DNA of 64,000 nt from Bacillota bacterium (GCA_029224785.1 JAQXVF010000043.1:1-64000); one strand, 5' to 3'. Positions 31,848-42,236 are shown, counted from the stretch's first letter. Notes: generated by a model not told the origin, from the sequence alone. A program made the numbers and translations.

Positions 31848-32461
31848 GGGAACAGACGGATCTGTGGGCCATCGAAGACAGCCTGTACGGAGAAGGATTT
31901 CACCGGATCTGCGGCGTGGACGAGGCCGGGAGAGGTCCGCTGGCAGGGCCGGTGTGCGCTGCGGCGGTGATTCTGCCGCCGCATTGTCGGATCCCGGGGC
32001 TGGATGACAGCAAAAAGCTGACGGATGGGAAACGGAGAGAGCTGTTCCCCGTGATCTGCCGGGAAGCCATTTCCTACGGCATCGCCTTTGCCTCGGCGGA
32101 GGAGATTGATGAGATCAATATCCTTCAGGCAACCTTCCTTGCCATGGAGCGGGCGATGTCTCAGCTTGCTCCCCGGCCGGATATGGCCCTGATCGACGGC
32201 AACCGGGCAAAGGATTTCGGTCTGCCGGTCAGGACCGTTGTGAAAGGGGACAGTCTCAGTGCAAACATTGCCGCAGCCTCCGTTCTGGCAAAGGTCACCC
32301 GGGATGACTGGATGATCCGTGCCGGGTTTGACTATCCGGGCTATGGCTTTGAAGTACATAAGGGCTATGGCACCCGGCAGCACTATGCCGCTTTGCAGGA
32401 ACGTGGCCCCTGCGGAATCCACCGCAGCACCTTTTTGAAGAAGTTTTATGGGAAGAGCTAA
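31844..32461 (+). CDS. rnhB: Ribonuclease HII
   Basis: 205 residues. The catalytic start is CGVDEAGRGPLAGPVCAAAV (Asp-Glu pair), followed by LDDSKKLT, a third acid in MALIDGNR and AAASVLAKVTRDDWM. It cuts RNA in RNA-DNA hybrids, including single ribonucleotides. Coupled by ATGA overlap to rbgA and by 14 bases to yraN. Confidence 0.97.
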   Translation: MREQTDLWAIEDSLYGEGFHRICGVDEAGRGPLAGPVCAAAVILPPHCRIPGLDDSKKLTDGKRRELFPVICREAISYGIAFASAEEIDEINILQATFLAMERAMSQLAPRPDMALIDGNRAKDFGLPVRTVVKGDSLSANIAAASVLAKVTRDDWMIRAGFDYPGYGFEVHKGYGTRQHYAALQERGPCGIHRSTFLKKFYGKS

Positions 32462-32813
32462 CCTGACGGGAGCCTGGGGAGAGGCTCTTGCGGCAGAATA
32501 TCTCCGGAGGAAAAAATACGTCATTGTGGCCAGCGGTTACCGCAGCCGCTTTGGGGAGATCGACCTCATCGCCAAAAACCGGAAATATCTGGTTTTTGTG
32601 GAGGTCAAGCTGCGCAGATCCGATTCCTTTGCCCAGGCAAGAGAGTACGTGGACAGCCGAAAGCAGGGGAGGATCCGCACCACGGCGGAAGTGTATCTGT
32701 CCGAAAACCCCACAAATCTCCAGCCCAGATTTGACGTAATCGAGATCTATGCACCCCTGGGCGCGGATACGAAAGATCCCAAAATACTACATATGGAGGA
32801 TGCGTTTCAATGA
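32448..32813 (+). CDS. yraN: YraN/UPF0102 endonuclease-like protein
   Basis: 121 residues. GEALAAEYLRRKKYVIVASGYRSRFGEIDLIAKNRKYLVFVEVKLR shows the GEIDLI...FVEVK acidic-lysine core of the PD-(D/E)xK fold, which suggests a nuclease. Members usually neighbour rnhB, as here. The biological role is not fixed. It overlaps rnhB at its start and the dipeptidase gene by four bases at its end. Confidence 0.92.
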   Translation: MGRANLTGAWGEALAAEYLRRKKYVIVASGYRSRFGEIDLIAKNRKYLVFVEVKLRRSDSFAQAREYVDSRKQGRIRTTAEVYLSENPTNLQPRFDVIEIYAPLGADTKDPKILHMEDAFQ

Positions 32814-33769
32814 ATTTCCCGGTACTTGACTTACATTGCGACACCGCTTTGTCCCTTCTTCGGGAGGAAGGAGGCGTCAGACGGAGCCTGCGCCGGAATA
32901 CAGGGCACATCGACCTTGCCCGGGGCAGCAAAATCGGCGGCTATGCGCAGTGCTTTGCCTGTTTTACGCATCCCTTTGATACCCGGCCCCATCCCATGGG
33001 ATGGACGCCGGAAATGATGTTTGAGAAAGAGCTTGCAGTGCTCCGGGAGCAGTTTTCTGCCTGCAGCGACCTGCTCCGCCCGGCCCGAAATGCGGAGGAG
33101 CTCCGCCGGAACCGGGAAGAGGGCTTCGTCTCCGGGGTGCTGACCATCGAGGGCACCGCCGGAATCGGCTATGATGCCGGAAGGCTGGAGGAGCTTCGCA
33201 GGGAGGGATTCTGCGTGGTCTCCCTGACCTGGAATGAGAAAAACCCTTTGGCAGGCTCTCATGTGACCGGCGGCGGACTGACGGAACGGGGTCGGGAGTT
33301 TGTGAAGGAAGCCCAGCGGGTGGGAATGATCGTGGATGTAAGCCACATCAGCGATGAGGCTTTCTGGGACATTATGGACGTAACCGAAGGGCCTATCGTT
33401 GCCACCCATTCCAACAGCCGCAGCGTGTTTCCGGTGAGCAGGAACCTGACGGATGATATGTTCCGAGCTATCTGCAGCACCGGCGGAGTTGCCGGCTTCA
33501 ACCAGTATGCCAGTTTTGTGGGAGAGCCTGCCACGCTGGATGCGGCGTGCCGGCATATTCTTCATTTCCTGGAGCTGGATCCCGACGGCAAGCACATTGC
33601 CCTGGGCGGAGATCTGGATGGATGTAATGTGCTGCCGGAGGGATTTGAAGGGGTGCAGCACTACCCGAGATTTGCCCAGGCGCTGCTGGATCGGGGAGCA
33701 GGAGAGACCACAGTGGCGGATATTTTCTGGAATAACGCATTTGGGGTGATGGAACAATGCTCTATGTAA
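32810..33769 (+). CDS. Membrane dipeptidase (M19, renal dipeptidase family)
   Basis: 319 residues. LDLHCDTALSLLR supplies the HxD zinc motif; GVLTIEGTAGIGYDAG provides the bridging Glu; VDVSHISDEAFWDIMDV and IVATHSNSR provide histidines; and GGDLDGCNVLPEGFEGVQHYP ends the barrel. The family hydrolyses dipeptides, including those with D-residues. The start overlaps yraN by four bases and the end overlaps the next gene by 13, so these genes are tightly coupled. No signal peptide is present, so it should be cytosolic. Confidence 0.92.
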   Translation: MNFPVLDLHCDTALSLLREEGGVRRSLRRNTGHIDLARGSKIGGYAQCFACFTHPFDTRPHPMGWTPEMMFEKELAVLREQFSACSDLLRPARNAEELRRNREEGFVSGVLTIEGTAGIGYDAGRLEELRREGFCVVSLTWNEKNPLAGSHVTGGGLTERGREFVKEAQRVGMIVDVSHISDEAFWDIMDVTEGPIVATHSNSRSVFPVSRNLTDDMFRAICSTGGVAGFNQYASFVGEPATLDAACRHILHFLELDPDGKHIALGGDLDGCNVLPEGFEGVQHYPRFAQALLDRGAGETTVADIFWNNAFGVMEQCSM

Positions 33770-34794
33770 CCACCAGAGACGGCGGGAATCCTGTTCCCGC
33801 AGAATGGGTGCTGACCCATGACCGGGCTCCGGAGGGAGGTCTGTATACGCCGGCAAGCCTGCCTTCCTACACAGGAGACGACCTTGCAGATCTGAAGAAT
33901 AAATCGGAAAACCAAATCATTGCCGAGATCCTGAATCTCTTCTTTGAACGCGGCCTGACAGAGTGGGATGTGCGGCTGTGCCTGGGCCAGAACCCCGGAA
34001 AAGTGTGCTCCATGCCTCACCGGATCCATTTTCTGGAGATGTGGAACAATCCCGGGTGGTCTGTGAAGTACGCGGTCCGGAGCCTGGGACAGCGTATGGG
34101 ACTGTCCAAAGGGGATGCGGCAGGGAAATGGGTCACCATTGCGCTGTATTCCGCGCTGCTTTTCGGTGCCTATGCAGAGCTTCTGCGGCAGGGAGTGCTG
34201 GAATGCGGCGACAAGCTGGACGTGGCGGTGTCGGTGGGGGACTTTTCGGCCCCTATGGCTGCGCTGTATGCCGGCGCCATGGGTCTTCCCGTAGGTGGGA
34301 TTCTCTGTGGCTGCAACGAGAACGGCGCGCTGTGGGATCTGCTGAAGCATGGACAGGTGCGCACCGGGGTCCAGCCGTTGAAAACGGACACACCTCTTTG
34401 CGATTGGGTGATCCCTCCCTGGCTGGAGGATGGGATCTTCCGCACCCTGGGACAGGAGGAGACCCTGCGCTTTGTCCGCTGCTGTGAAAAGTCGGAGATC
34501 TACCTTCTGAACGAGGAAAATCGGGAAATCATTGCCGGGGGGGTTCATGCCGCAGTGGTGGGCAGCCGCCGGATGACCGACCTGATGAACACCCTGTATG
34601 CCACCGGCCGTTACCGGATGGGCCCCTACACGGCCCTGGCCTATGCCGCGGTGCAGGACTACCGCTCCACGGGAGCAGCAGGGTGTGATGCCCTGGTCCT
34701 GGGAGAACGCTGTGCCGAAGAGGACGGCTTGCTTGTCAGCAGGGCCATCGGCGTGCCTCCGGAGGAACTGCGGATCCCTGCGGTCTGGAACTGA
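33757..34794 (+). CDS. Shortened threonine-synthase-like protein
   Basis: 345 residues; full ThrC of this type is about 430-500. The N-terminus fits ThrC (YVTTRDGGNPVPAEWVL...EGGLYTPASLP). EMWNNPGWSVKYA (residues 94-106) aligns with the PLP site 'ELFHGPTxAFKD', with Lys104 possibly matching the PLP lysine, but F-K-D is V-K-Y. VSVGDFSAPMAALYAGAMGLPVGGILCGCNENG (158-190) matches the later 'PSGNFGD...MGLP' region. The ATSGDTG block between these appears to be missing. So the fold is recognisable but ordinary threonine synthesis is doubtful. It overlaps the dipeptidase gene. Confidence 0.72.
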   Translation: MLYVTTRDGGNPVPAEWVLTHDRAPEGGLYTPASLPSYTGDDLADLKNKSENQIIAEILNLFFERGLTEWDVRLCLGQNPGKVCSMPHRIHFLEMWNNPGWSVKYAVRSLGQRMGLSKGDAAGKWVTIALYSALLFGAYAELLRQGVLECGDKLDVAVSVGDFSAPMAALYAGAMGLPVGGILCGCNENGALWDLLKHGQVRTGVQPLKTDTPLCDWVIPPWLEDGIFRTLGQEETLRFVRCCEKSEIYLLNEENREIIAGGVHAAVVGSRRMTDLMNTLYATGRYRMGPYTALAYAAVQDYRSTGAAGCDALVLGERCAEEDGLLVSRAIGVPPEELRIPAVWN

Positions 34795-34803
34795 GGTGAG
34801 GCC

Positions 34804-35493
34804 ATGGCGCTGTACGCGATCGGAGATCTTCACCTTTGCCTGGGCGCGCCCAAACCGATGGACGTGTTCGGCGGCGTGTGGAACGGATACATGGATAAGC
34901 TGAAAGCAGGCATGGAGGTGATCACGTCGGAGGACACCACGGTTCTGTTGGGGGACCTGTCCTGGGCACTGTCTTTGCAGGAGGCGGAGGCGGATTTTGA
35001 CTGGATCGACCGGATCCCCGGCAGAAAGATCATTCTGAAGGGGAACCATGACTACTGGTGGAGTACGGCGTCCAAGTTTTATGCCTTCTGCCGGGAGAAG
35101 GGCTTTTCCAACCAATGGATCCTGAACAATAACCACTATGAATATGGAGATTTTGCCATCTGCGGAACCCGGGGATGGTTTTTTGAAGAGGAGCGCAGCG
35201 GTCAGCATGATGAGAAGGTGTTTCGCAGGGAGTTGATCCGCCTGGAGACCTCTCTGAAATCCGCCGGGGACAAGCCTAAGCTGGTTTTTCTCCATTATCC
35301 CCCACGGTACCGGGGCTATTCCTGCACGGAGATCCTGGATCTTCTGGAAAAATACCAGGTCCGGCAGTGCTTTTACGGTCATCTTCACGGCGACAGCCGG
35401 AAACTGGCCTGCAACGGAATGTGGAACGGAACGGAATTCCGTCTGGTCTCTGCAGATTCCCTGAATTTCTGCCCGTTCAAAGTCATTTCATAA
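34804..35493 (+). CDS. Metallophosphoesterase
   Basis: 229 residues, behind GAGGTGAGG. The calcineurin-like motifs are complete: GDLHLCLG (D-x-H), LGDLSWALS, LKGNHDYWWS, FLHYPPR and YGHLHG. It hydrolyses phosphomonoesters or diesters with two metal ions; the substrate is unknown. It is the last gene of the run that starts at lepB and lies ten bases after the threonine-synthase-like gene. Confidence 0.93.
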   Translation: MALYAIGDLHLCLGAPKPMDVFGGVWNGYMDKLKAGMEVITSEDTTVLLGDLSWALSLQEAEADFDWIDRIPGRKIILKGNHDYWWSTASKFYAFCREKGFSNQWILNNNHYEYGDFAICGTRGWFFEEERSGQHDEKVFRRELIRLETSLKSAGDKPKLVFLHYPPRYRGYSCTEILDLLEKYQVRQCFYGHLHGDSRKLACNGMWNGTEFRLVSADSLNFCPFKVIS

Positions 35494-35511
35494 TATTTTT
35501 TCAGAAAAGTG

Positions 35512-35540
35512 TGGACATTTCCCTTTTTTTCTGATAAAAT
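35512..35540 (+). promoter_or_regulatory. Sigma-A promoter of tig
   Basis: TGGACA (35512-35517), 17-bp spacer, TAAAAT (35535-35540). Confidence 0.8.
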
Positions 35541-35603
35541 AGAGCGGCTACTATGAAAAAGAATGTCTGTCCCGAGCAGACTCAATTTAGGAGGAACATA
35601 AAC

Positions 35604-36908
35604 ATGAATGTCAAGAACGTTGAGAGAAACGGCAACCAGACAACCATCGTGGTCGAGATCGACAAGGACCTGATGGAATCCGGTGTCAATAAGGCGTATC
35701 TGAAGGCTCGCAAGAACATCGTGCTGCCCGGCTTCCGCAAGGGCAAGGCACCCCGCAAGATGATCGAGACCATGTACGGCCCTCACGTATTTTATGAAGA
35801 CGGCCTGGAAGAGATCTTCCCCCAGGTTTATCAGGAGGCAGTTCTGGACCAGGGGGTGAAGGCCATCGGCCGCCCCAGCCTGACAGATATGCAGATCTCC
35901 GATAATCACATTATGACCATCACCATCACCACCGAGGTGTACCCCGAGGTGACCCTGGGCCAGTACAAGGGCCTGGAAGTGGAGAAGGAAGAGGTTTCCG
36001 TTTCCGATGCACAGGTGCAGGCGGAGCTGGACCGGATGGCGCAGAACGTGGCTTCCACCGAGACCGTGGAGCGTCCTGCTGAGATGGGCGATACCGCCAA
36101 CATCGACTTTGAAGGCTTCGACAACGGCGTCCCCTTCAACGGCGGCAAGGGCGAGGGCCACGACCTGAAGCTGGGTTCCGGTTCCTTCGTGCCCGGCTTT
36201 GAGGAGCAGATCGTGGGCATGAGCGCCGGCGAGGAGAAGGATATCGACATCACCTTCCCTGAGGATTATCATGCAGACCTGGCCGGAAAGAGCGTTGTGT
36301 TCCATGTGAAGGTGAACAAGGTCTCCGTGACCAACGTTCCCGCTCAGGACGATGAGTTTGCCAAGGATGTTTCCGAGTTTGAGACTCTGGAGGAGCTGAA
36401 GAAGGACATTCGCGAGAAGGCCCAGGCTGAAGCGGAGAAGCGGGTGCAGTCTGCATTCGAGCAGGCCTGCGTGGAGAAGGCTGCGGAGAACACCACTGTG
36501 GACATCCCCAATGCCCTGGTGGAGAACGAGCTGGATTCCCAGATGGAGCGCTTTGCTTACCAGCTTCAGATGAGCGGTATGTCCATGGACAGCTATGCCA
36601 AGATGATGGGCGGCGACCTGAACAGTATGCGCAGCGCATTCCGCCCCTCTGCCGAGAAGCAGGCTAAGGCAAGCGTGACCCTGGAGAAGATCATGGAAGT
36701 AGAAGGGATCGATGTTTCCGAGGAAGAGCTGGCTGCCGAGTATGAGTCTCTGGCAAAGCAGTATGAGATGGAAGTCGAGAAGATCAAGAGCATGGTTCCC
36801 GAAGACGAAATCAAGGGAAGCATCAAGAGCCGCAAGGCCGTGAAGATCATTGTGGACTCCGCCGTGGCGGTGGCACCCAAGAAGGAAGAGGCTTCCTCCG
36901 AGGAATAA
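35604..36908 (+). CDS. tig: Trigger factor
   Basis: 434 residues from ATG 35604 (AGGAGGAAC). Ribosome-binding domain with LPGFRKGKAPRKM (residues about 40-52), FKBP-like domain (GDTANIDFEGF...GKGEGHDLKLGSGSFVPGFEEQIVGM) and a helical C-terminal chaperone domain. It meets nascent chains at the exit tunnel. It heads the tig-clpP-clpX-lon-engB block, as in other Firmicutes. Confidence 0.98.
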   Translation: MNVKNVERNGNQTTIVVEIDKDLMESGVNKAYLKARKNIVLPGFRKGKAPRKMIETMYGPHVFYEDGLEEIFPQVYQEAVLDQGVKAIGRPSLTDMQISDNHIMTITITTEVYPEVTLGQYKGLEVEKEEVSVSDAQVQAELDRMAQNVASTETVERPAEMGDTANIDFEGFDNGVPFNGGKGEGHDLKLGSGSFVPGFEEQIVGMSAGEEKDIDITFPEDYHADLAGKSVVFHVKVNKVSVTNVPAQDDEFAKDVSEFETLEELKKDIREKAQAEAEKRVQSAFEQACVEKAAENTTVDIPNALVENELDSQMERFAYQLQMSGMSMDSYAKMMGGDLNSMRSAFRPSAEKQAKASVTLEKIMEVEGIDVSEEELAAEYESLAKQYEMEVEKIKSMVPEDEIKGSIKSRKAVKIIVDSAVAVAPKKEEASSEE

Positions 36909-36958
36909 TTGGATCCGTAATTGGTTAGAATGTTTCAAACCATGAAAGGAGACACCCT

Positions 36959-37540
36959 ATGAGTTTGGTACCCTATGTTGTGGAGCAGACCAGCCGCGGT
37001 GAGCGCAGCTACGACATTTTTTCCCGTCTGCTCAACGACCGCATTATTTTCCTGTCCGAAGAAGTAAATGACACCACGGCAAGTTTGGTGGTGGCCCAGC
37101 TTCTGTACCTGGAGGCCCAGGACCCGGATAAGGATATCCAGTTTTATATCAACAGCCCCGGCGGCAGCGTCACTGCCGGCATGGCCATCTACGATACCAT
37201 GCAGTATATCCGCTGCGATGTGGCAACCATCTGCGTGGGTATGGCCGCTTCGATGGGCGCATTCCTGCTGTCCTCCGGAACCAAGGGGAAGCGGATGGCT
37301 CTGCCCAATGCCGAAATTATGATCCATCAGCCTTCTGCCGGTGCCCAGGGCCAGATCACCGATATGGCCATTCATCTGCAGCGCCTGCAGCAGGTAAAGG
37401 AGCGGATGAACCGGCTGCTGGCTCAGCAGACCGGGAAAACGGTGGAAGAGGTGACAGCCGCCTGCGAGCGGGATCATTTCATGACTCCGGAGGAAGCACT
37501 GGAGTTTGGCCTGGTGGACCGGATCCTGGAGAGACACTGA
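36959..37540 (+). CDS. clpP: ATP-dependent Clp protease proteolytic subunit
   Basis: 193 residues. The catalytic triad is visible in [14 protein letters not shown] (Ser), EIMIHQP (His) and [16 protein letters not shown] (Asp). [21 protein letters not shown] is the oligomer and substrate-groove strand. It forms the double-heptamer chamber served by ClpX, encoded 21 bp downstream. AAAGGAGA before the ATG. Confidence 0.98.
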   Translation: MSLVPYVVEQTSRGERSYDIFSRLLNDRIIFLSEEVNDTTASLVVAQLLYLEAQDPDKDIQFYINSPGGSVTAGMAIYDTMQYIRCDVATICVGMAASMGAFLLSSGTKGKRMALPNAEIMIHQPSAGAQGQITDMAIHLQRLQQVKERMNRLLAQQTGKTVEEVTAACERDHFMTPEEALEFGLVDRILERH

Positions 37541-37561
37541 GGGAAAGGCGGATAACGGTTC

Positions 37562-38818
37562 ATGGCAAAAAAGAATGAACAAACCATACGCTGCTCCTTT
37601 TGCGGTCGTCCGGAATCTCCCGATAACCGCCTGATCGTCAGCCCCAATGCCTGTATCTGCAGCGAATGCGTGCGGGCCTGCACGGATCTTCTGCGGGACG
37701 AGATGCGCCAGACCGGCGGAAATGCCGCCCCGGAGGAGGGCCTGCCCACCCCCATGGAGATGAAAGCCTTCATGGACGGTTACATCATCGGCCAGGAAGA
37801 GGCAAAGGTTGCCCTGGCTGTGGCCGTATACAATCACTACAAACGGACGTATCTTCCGGCGGACTCCGATGTGGAGCTGCAGAAGAGCAATATCCTGCTC
37901 ATCGGCCCTACCGGCAGCGGCAAAACCCTGTTTGCCCAGACCCTTGCCAAGATCCTGAACGTTCCCTTTGCCATTGCCGATGCCACGACCCTGACAGAGG
38001 CCGGCTATGTGGGCGATGACGTGGAGAATATCCTGCTTCGTCTGCTGCAGGCGGCGGATTTCGACGTGGAGCTGGCAGAACACGGCATCATCTATCTGGA
38101 TGAGATGGATAAGATCGCCCGGAAAAGCGAAAACACCTCCATTACCCGGGACGTTTCCGGTGAAGGCGTCCAGCAGGCCCTTCTGAAGATCCTGGAAGGC
38201 ACTGTGGCCAATGTGCCGCCTCAGGGCGGACGAAAGCACCCCCAGCAGGAAATGATTCAGGTGGATACCACCAACATCCTGTTTATCTGCGGCGGCGCTT
38301 TTGACGGCCTGGACAAAATCATTGAGGCAAGAACCGACACTTCCGCCATTGGCTTTGACGCCCCCATTGAGAGCAAAAAGAAGCGGGATGTCGGCAAGAT
38401 CCTAAGCCAGGTTGAGCCCCGTGATCTGCTGAAGTTCGGAATCATTCCGGAGCTGGTGGGCCGCCTTCCTGTGATCACCAATCTTCAGAGCCTGACGAAA
38501 GAGGACATGATCCGCATCCTGGTGGAGCCGAAAAATGCATTGACCATGCAGTATAAGGCGCTGCTGGGCATGGACAACGTGGAACTGGAGTTCCAGCCGG
38601 ATGCCCTGGAAATGATCGCGCAGAGAGCGCTGGACCGTCAGATCGGTGCCCGGGGCCTTCGCGCCATCATGGAGAGCATCATGATCAAGATCATGTACCG
38701 GATTCCGTCGGACCTGACCATCAAAAAAGTCATCATTACTCCGGAATGTGTCCGGGGTGGAGAACCGGAGATTATCCGGGATGCCAAGGAACCTCGTGTT
38801 AAGGTTAGCGTGAAATAA
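37562..38818 (+). CDS. clpX: Clp protease ATPase subunit ClpX
   Basis: 418 residues. N-terminal zinc finger CSFCGRPES...CICSECV (residues 11-38), Walker A GPTGSGKT, Walker [12 protein letters not shown], sensor motifs, and the C-terminal ARGLRAIME. The IGF-like loop (IGFD) for ClpP docking is near residues 260-263. Unfoldase that feeds ClpP. A hairpin follows before lon. Confidence 0.98.
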   Translation: MAKKNEQTIRCSFCGRPESPDNRLIVSPNACICSECVRACTDLLRDEMRQTGGNAAPEEGLPTPMEMKAFMDGYIIGQEEAKVALAVAVYNHYKRTYLPADSDVELQKSNILLIGPTGSGKTLFAQTLAKILNVPFAIADATTLTEAGYVGDDVENILLRLLQAADFDVELAEHGIIYLDEMDKIARKSENTSITRDVSGEGVQQALLKILEGTVANVPPQGGRKHPQQEMIQVDTTNILFICGGAFDGLDKIIEARTDTSAIGFDAPIESKKKRDVGKILSQVEPRDLLKFGIIPELVGRLPVITNLQSLTKEDMIRILVEPKNALTMQYKALLGMDNVELEFQPDALEMIAQRALDRQIGARGLRAIMESIMIKIMYRIPSDLTIKKVIITPECVRGGEPEIIRDAKEPRVKVSVK

Positions 38819-38822
38819 GAAA

Positions 38823-38846
38823 GGGGGTAGAATACTACCCCCTTTT
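38823..38846 (+). terminator. clpX-lon intergenic terminator or attenuator
   Basis: GGGGGTAG (38823-38830) pairs with CTACCCCC (38835-38842) around AATA, followed by only TTTT. Four bases after the clpX stop and 33 bp before lon; partial termination would lower lon relative to clpPX. Confidence 0.75.
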
Positions 38847-38874
38847 GCCCTATCACCGAGGAAAGGAGAAACAT

Positions 38875-41208
38875 ATGAACAAAGCAAGTGTTGTGGAATT
38901 GAAGCTACCGATTCTCGCTCTGCCGGACACCGTGGTGTTTCCCAAGCAGAACGTGATCGTGGATATAGCGGGGAAGGCAGCCATGCTGGCTGTCCAGACC
39001 GGAATGGGTTCCTGCGACCAGACACTGTTTCTGGTGGCGCAGAAGGGTCCTTCCTCCGAAAGCGGAGAGATTGGGGACGTGTATCCCATCGGCACCGTTG
39101 CCAAGGTCCAGCAGGTGCTGCTGGCCTACGAAGACCGGCTGCGACTCCAGGTCCATGGCCTGTACCGGGGCCAGGTAACGGAATTGCAGAACGGATCTCT
39201 TTGCACCATGGCTATGGTGGCCCGGGCAGAGGAAACCGGCCGCCAGGACGATATGGCTGCCAGAGCCATGCGCCGGGTGGCGGCAAATCGCTTTAAAAAG
39301 TACTTAAACATCACAGAACGGCTGGAACCGAATCTGCTCCGCCGGCTGCAGGCGGCTGCCGACTGCGGAGAAGCGGCGGATATTATCGCCCAGGAGACGG
39401 ACTTCAACTATGCAGACAAGGCGGACGCCCTGTGCGAGCTGGATGCCCGGGATCGGTTGGAGACCATAGCCTCGAAGCTGGACCTGGAGCTGCAGATTGC
39501 TCAGATGGAGACGGATATCCGGGACAAGACCCTGATGCGCATGGATCAGAACCAGAAATCCTACTACATCCGGGAAAAAATGCAGGTCATGCGGGGAGAG
39601 CTGGGGGAAGAGGATGATGAAGACGAGTTCGATGCCTATGAGGCAGAGATCCGGGGACTGAAGCTGGAAGAGGAGACCGAGAAAAAGCTCCTCAAGGAGC
39701 TATCCCGGCTGAGACGCCAGCCCTTCGGCTCCCAGGAGGGAGCGGTCATCCGGAATTACCTGGATACGGTTCTGGAGCTTCCCTGGAATCAGACTACAAA
39801 GGACCGGGCGGATGTGGAGGCTGCCAGAAAGATTCTGGACAAGGACCATTTCGGCCTGGAGAAGGTGAAAGAACGGATCCTGGAGACCATTGCGGTGCGC
39901 AAATTGGCACCGGATATGCCGCCTCAGATCATTTGTCTGGTGGGCCCTCCCGGCGTGGGCAAGACCTCGGTGGCCTACTCCGTTGCCCGCTGCCTGAATC
40001 GGAAGCTTGCCCGGATTTCTCTGGGCGGCGTTCATGACGAGGCGGACATCCGGGGCCACAGAAAGACCTATGTGGGGGCTATGCCCGGCCGGATCATGGC
40101 GGCAGTCAGCCAGGCCGGTTCCTGCAATCCCATTCTGCTGCTGGATGAAATCGACAAAATGGGTGCAGACTATCGGGGAGACCCCAGTGCAGCCCTGCTG
40201 GAGGTGCTGGATGGGGAGCAGAACAAAACCTACCGGGATCACTACCTGGAGATCCCCTTTGACCTGAGCAAGGTCATGTTCATTGCCACGGCGAACACTC
40301 TGGACACGGTCCCCAGACCTTTGCTGGACCGCATGGAGATCATTGAGCTTGGCTCCTACACCGATGAGGAAAAGCTGATGATTGCCAAGGATCACCTGGT
40401 AGGCAAGCAGCTCCGGAAGCACGGCATTAAGCGGTCCCTGCTTCGCATCACCGATGAAGCCCTGCGGGAGATTATCACCTGCTACACCCGGGAGTCCGGT
40501 GTCCGGAACCTGGAGCGGAGCATTGAGGAGATCTGCCGGAAGGCTGCCATGCAGCTTGCCGATGCGGAGGATCCCAAGCGGATCACCGTTACGGGCAAAA
40601 ACATTCCTGATTTTCTGGGTGTTCGAAAATTCCAGCCGGAAAAGCTGGGAGATACGGATGAGGTGGGCCTGGTGACCGGGTTGGCCTGGACCTCCGTAGG
40701 CGGCGAGACCCTGGAGGTGGAGGTCAACGTCATGGATGGCAGCGGAAAGCTGGAATTGACCGGCAACCTGGGGGATGTCATGAAGGAATCTGCCCACGCT
40801 GCCATGAGCTATATCCGTTCCCATACCGACACGTTGGGAATAGACCGGGATTTTTATAAGACCAAGGACATTCACGTCCACTTCCCGGAGGGCGCGGTCC
40901 CGAAGGACGGACCTTCTGCCGGTGTCACGGTCTGTACGGCTCTGGTATCCGCGCTGACGGCAACGCCGGTTCGCAGAGATGTGGCCATGACCGGTGAGAT
41001 CTCCATTCGGGGTCGGGTGCTTCCTATCGGCGGACTGAAGGAAAAAACCATGGCTGCCCTGCGACACGGTATCTCCACCGTGGTCATCCCCAAGGCAAAC
41101 GAGAAGGACCTGGAGGAGATCGACCAGACCGTGCGGAAGCATCTGCAGTTTGTGACTGCGGAAACGGTGGATACGGTGCTCCATACGGCTTTGGACCGCA
41201 GCCTCTGA
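38875..41208 (+). CDS. lon: ATP-dependent protease Lon
   Basis: 777 residues from ATG 38875 (AAAGGAG). LonA type: N-terminal substrate domain ([17 protein letters not shown]), long coiled coil (about 180-290), AAA+ with GPPGVGKTS and [11 protein letters not shown], and a C-terminal protease with [19 protein letters not shown] (Ser) and [14 protein letters not shown] (Lys), the Ser-Lys dyad. Cytosolic quality-control protease. It precedes engB as in Bacillus. Confidence 0.98.
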   Translation: MNKASVVELKLPILALPDTVVFPKQNVIVDIAGKAAMLAVQTGMGSCDQTLFLVAQKGPSSESGEIGDVYPIGTVAKVQQVLLAYEDRLRLQVHGLYRGQVTELQNGSLCTMAMVARAEETGRQDDMAARAMRRVAANRFKKYLNITERLEPNLLRRLQAAADCGEAADIIAQETDFNYADKADALCELDARDRLETIASKLDLELQIAQMETDIRDKTLMRMDQNQKSYYIREKMQVMRGELGEEDDEDEFDAYEAEIRGLKLEEETEKKLLKELSRLRRQPFGSQEGAVIRNYLDTVLELPWNQTTKDRADVEAARKILDKDHFGLEKVKERILETIAVRKLAPDMPPQIICLVGPPGVGKTSVAYSVARCLNRKLARISLGGVHDEADIRGHRKTYVGAMPGRIMAAVSQAGSCNPILLLDEIDKMGADYRGDPSAALLEVLDGEQNKTYRDHYLEIPFDLSKVMFIATANTLDTVPRPLLDRMEIIELGSYTDEEKLMIAKDHLVGKQLRKHGIKRSLLRITDEALREIITCYTRESGVRNLERSIEEICRKAAMQLADAEDPKRITVTGKNIPDFLGVRKFQPEKLGDTDEVGLVTGLAWTSVGGETLEVEVNVMDGSGKLELTGNLGDVMKESAHAAMSYIRSHTDTLGIDRDFYKTKDIHVHFPEGAVPKDGPSAGVTVCTALVSALTATPVRRDVAMTGEISIRGRVLPIGGLKEKTMAALRHGISTVVIPKANEKDLEEIDQTVRKHLQFVTAETVDTVLHTALDRSL

Positions 41209-41227
41209 CTGCGGATGGGAGGAATCT

Positions 41228-41809
41228 ATGAACGTAAATCACGTGGAATTCCTGATTTCTGCGGCTTCCACAAAGGATTTTCCGGGGAAACGGCTTCCGG
41301 AAATCGCCTTTGCCGGAAAATCCAACGTGGGGAAATCATCCGTGATCAATCGGATCCTGCAAAGAAAAAACTTTGCAAGGGTAGGGGAGAAACCGGGAAA
41401 AACCATCCACGTCAACTACTTTACCGTGGATGACCGGTGCTATTTTGTGGATCTTCCCGGCTACGGCTTTGCCAAGGTCTCCCAGGCGGAGAAAGATCGC
41501 TGGGCAAAGCTGATGGAGTCCTATTTTGCCCAGAACCGCATCGATCTGGGGATCCTGATTGTGGACTACCGCCATGCACCTACGGCAAATGACGTGACCA
41601 TGGCCCGGTGGTTTTTGGACACCGGATGCCCGTTTGTGGTGGTGGCCAACAAGATGGATAAGCTGAAAAAAAGTGAGCTGGCGCCGAATTTGGCGCGGAT
41701 CCGGGAGGATCTGGAGCTGCCGGAGGCGTGTCCCGTGATTCCGTTCTCTGCAGAGAAGGGAGACGGACGGGAGGAACTGCTGCGGCAGATCCTGCAGGTG
41801 GTCTCGTAA
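41228..41809 (+). CDS. engB: Ribosome biogenesis GTPase EngB (YsxC)
   Basis: 193 residues. GTPase motifs in order: AFAGKSNVGKSSVINRIL (G1), GKTIHVNYF (G2), FVDLPGYGFAKVS (G3), VVVANKMDKLKKSE (G4) and IPFSAEKGDG (G5). Needed for large-subunit assembly. It begins after the lon stop, with GGGAGGAATCT upstream. Confidence 0.98.
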   Translation: MNVNHVEFLISAASTKDFPGKRLPEIAFAGKSNVGKSSVINRILQRKNFARVGEKPGKTIHVNYFTVDDRCYFVDLPGYGFAKVSQAEKDRWAKLMESYFAQNRIDLGILIVDYRHAPTANDVTMARWFLDTGCPFVVVANKMDKLKKSELAPNLARIREDLELPEACPVIPFSAEKGDGREELLRQILQVVS

Positions 41810-41829
41810 TCAGATAAGGAGGGGTGTTC

Positions 41830-42195
41830 ATGCGTTGTGTAGATTGTGGTTATCAGAATAAGGGAGACGAGTTTTTCTGTCAAAGGTGCGGATCCGGACT
41901 GCTTCGTTCGCGGGGGCATGAGCGCTGCCTGGAAAATGATCCCACCTATCGCAAACTGGAAAAGCAGTACAAGACCATGTGCTCTATCCGGAAAAAGGTG
42001 GGGACGGTTCTGATCGCCTTTTTCCTGCTGGTGGTTGCCGGGTTTTCCAATCTGATTCCCATGACGGCTGTCAGGTCTTTTCTTGGCTTGATGTATGCGA
42101 TGTTCTATTTGTTTGTGATTTTCAGCGTGGTGTGCGCTGTGCTGAAAAAGAAAATGTCCCCCTACCACCGGGATCATGGGATGAAACGGAGATAA
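41830..42195 (+). CDS. Zinc-ribbon small membrane protein
   Basis: 121 residues from ATG 41830 (GGAGGGGTGTTC). Residues 3-24 carry CVDCGYQNKGDEFFCQRCG, a CxxC...CxxC ribbon. After a basic linker, two hydrophobic segments (about residues 60-80 and 88-108) form a membrane hairpin, and the tail is basic. Such zinc-ribbon/membrane proteins are common in Clostridia, but the role is unknown. It follows engB by 20 bp and probably closes the operon. Confidence 0.8.
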   Translation: MRCVDCGYQNKGDEFFCQRCGSGLLRSRGHERCLENDPTYRKLEKQYKTMCSIRKKVGTVLIAFFLLVVAGFSNLIPMTAVRSFLGLMYAMFYLFVIFSVVCAVLKKKMSPYHRDHGMKRR

Positions 42196-42236
42196 TTCCA
42201 GCCATGTCCCGGCAACGAAATGATGAGGATAGAAAC

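Noticed and set aside
32831..33856. Long antisense frame opposite the dipeptidase
   Set aside because: No start context and no domain; the plus-strand gene has a full zinc site.
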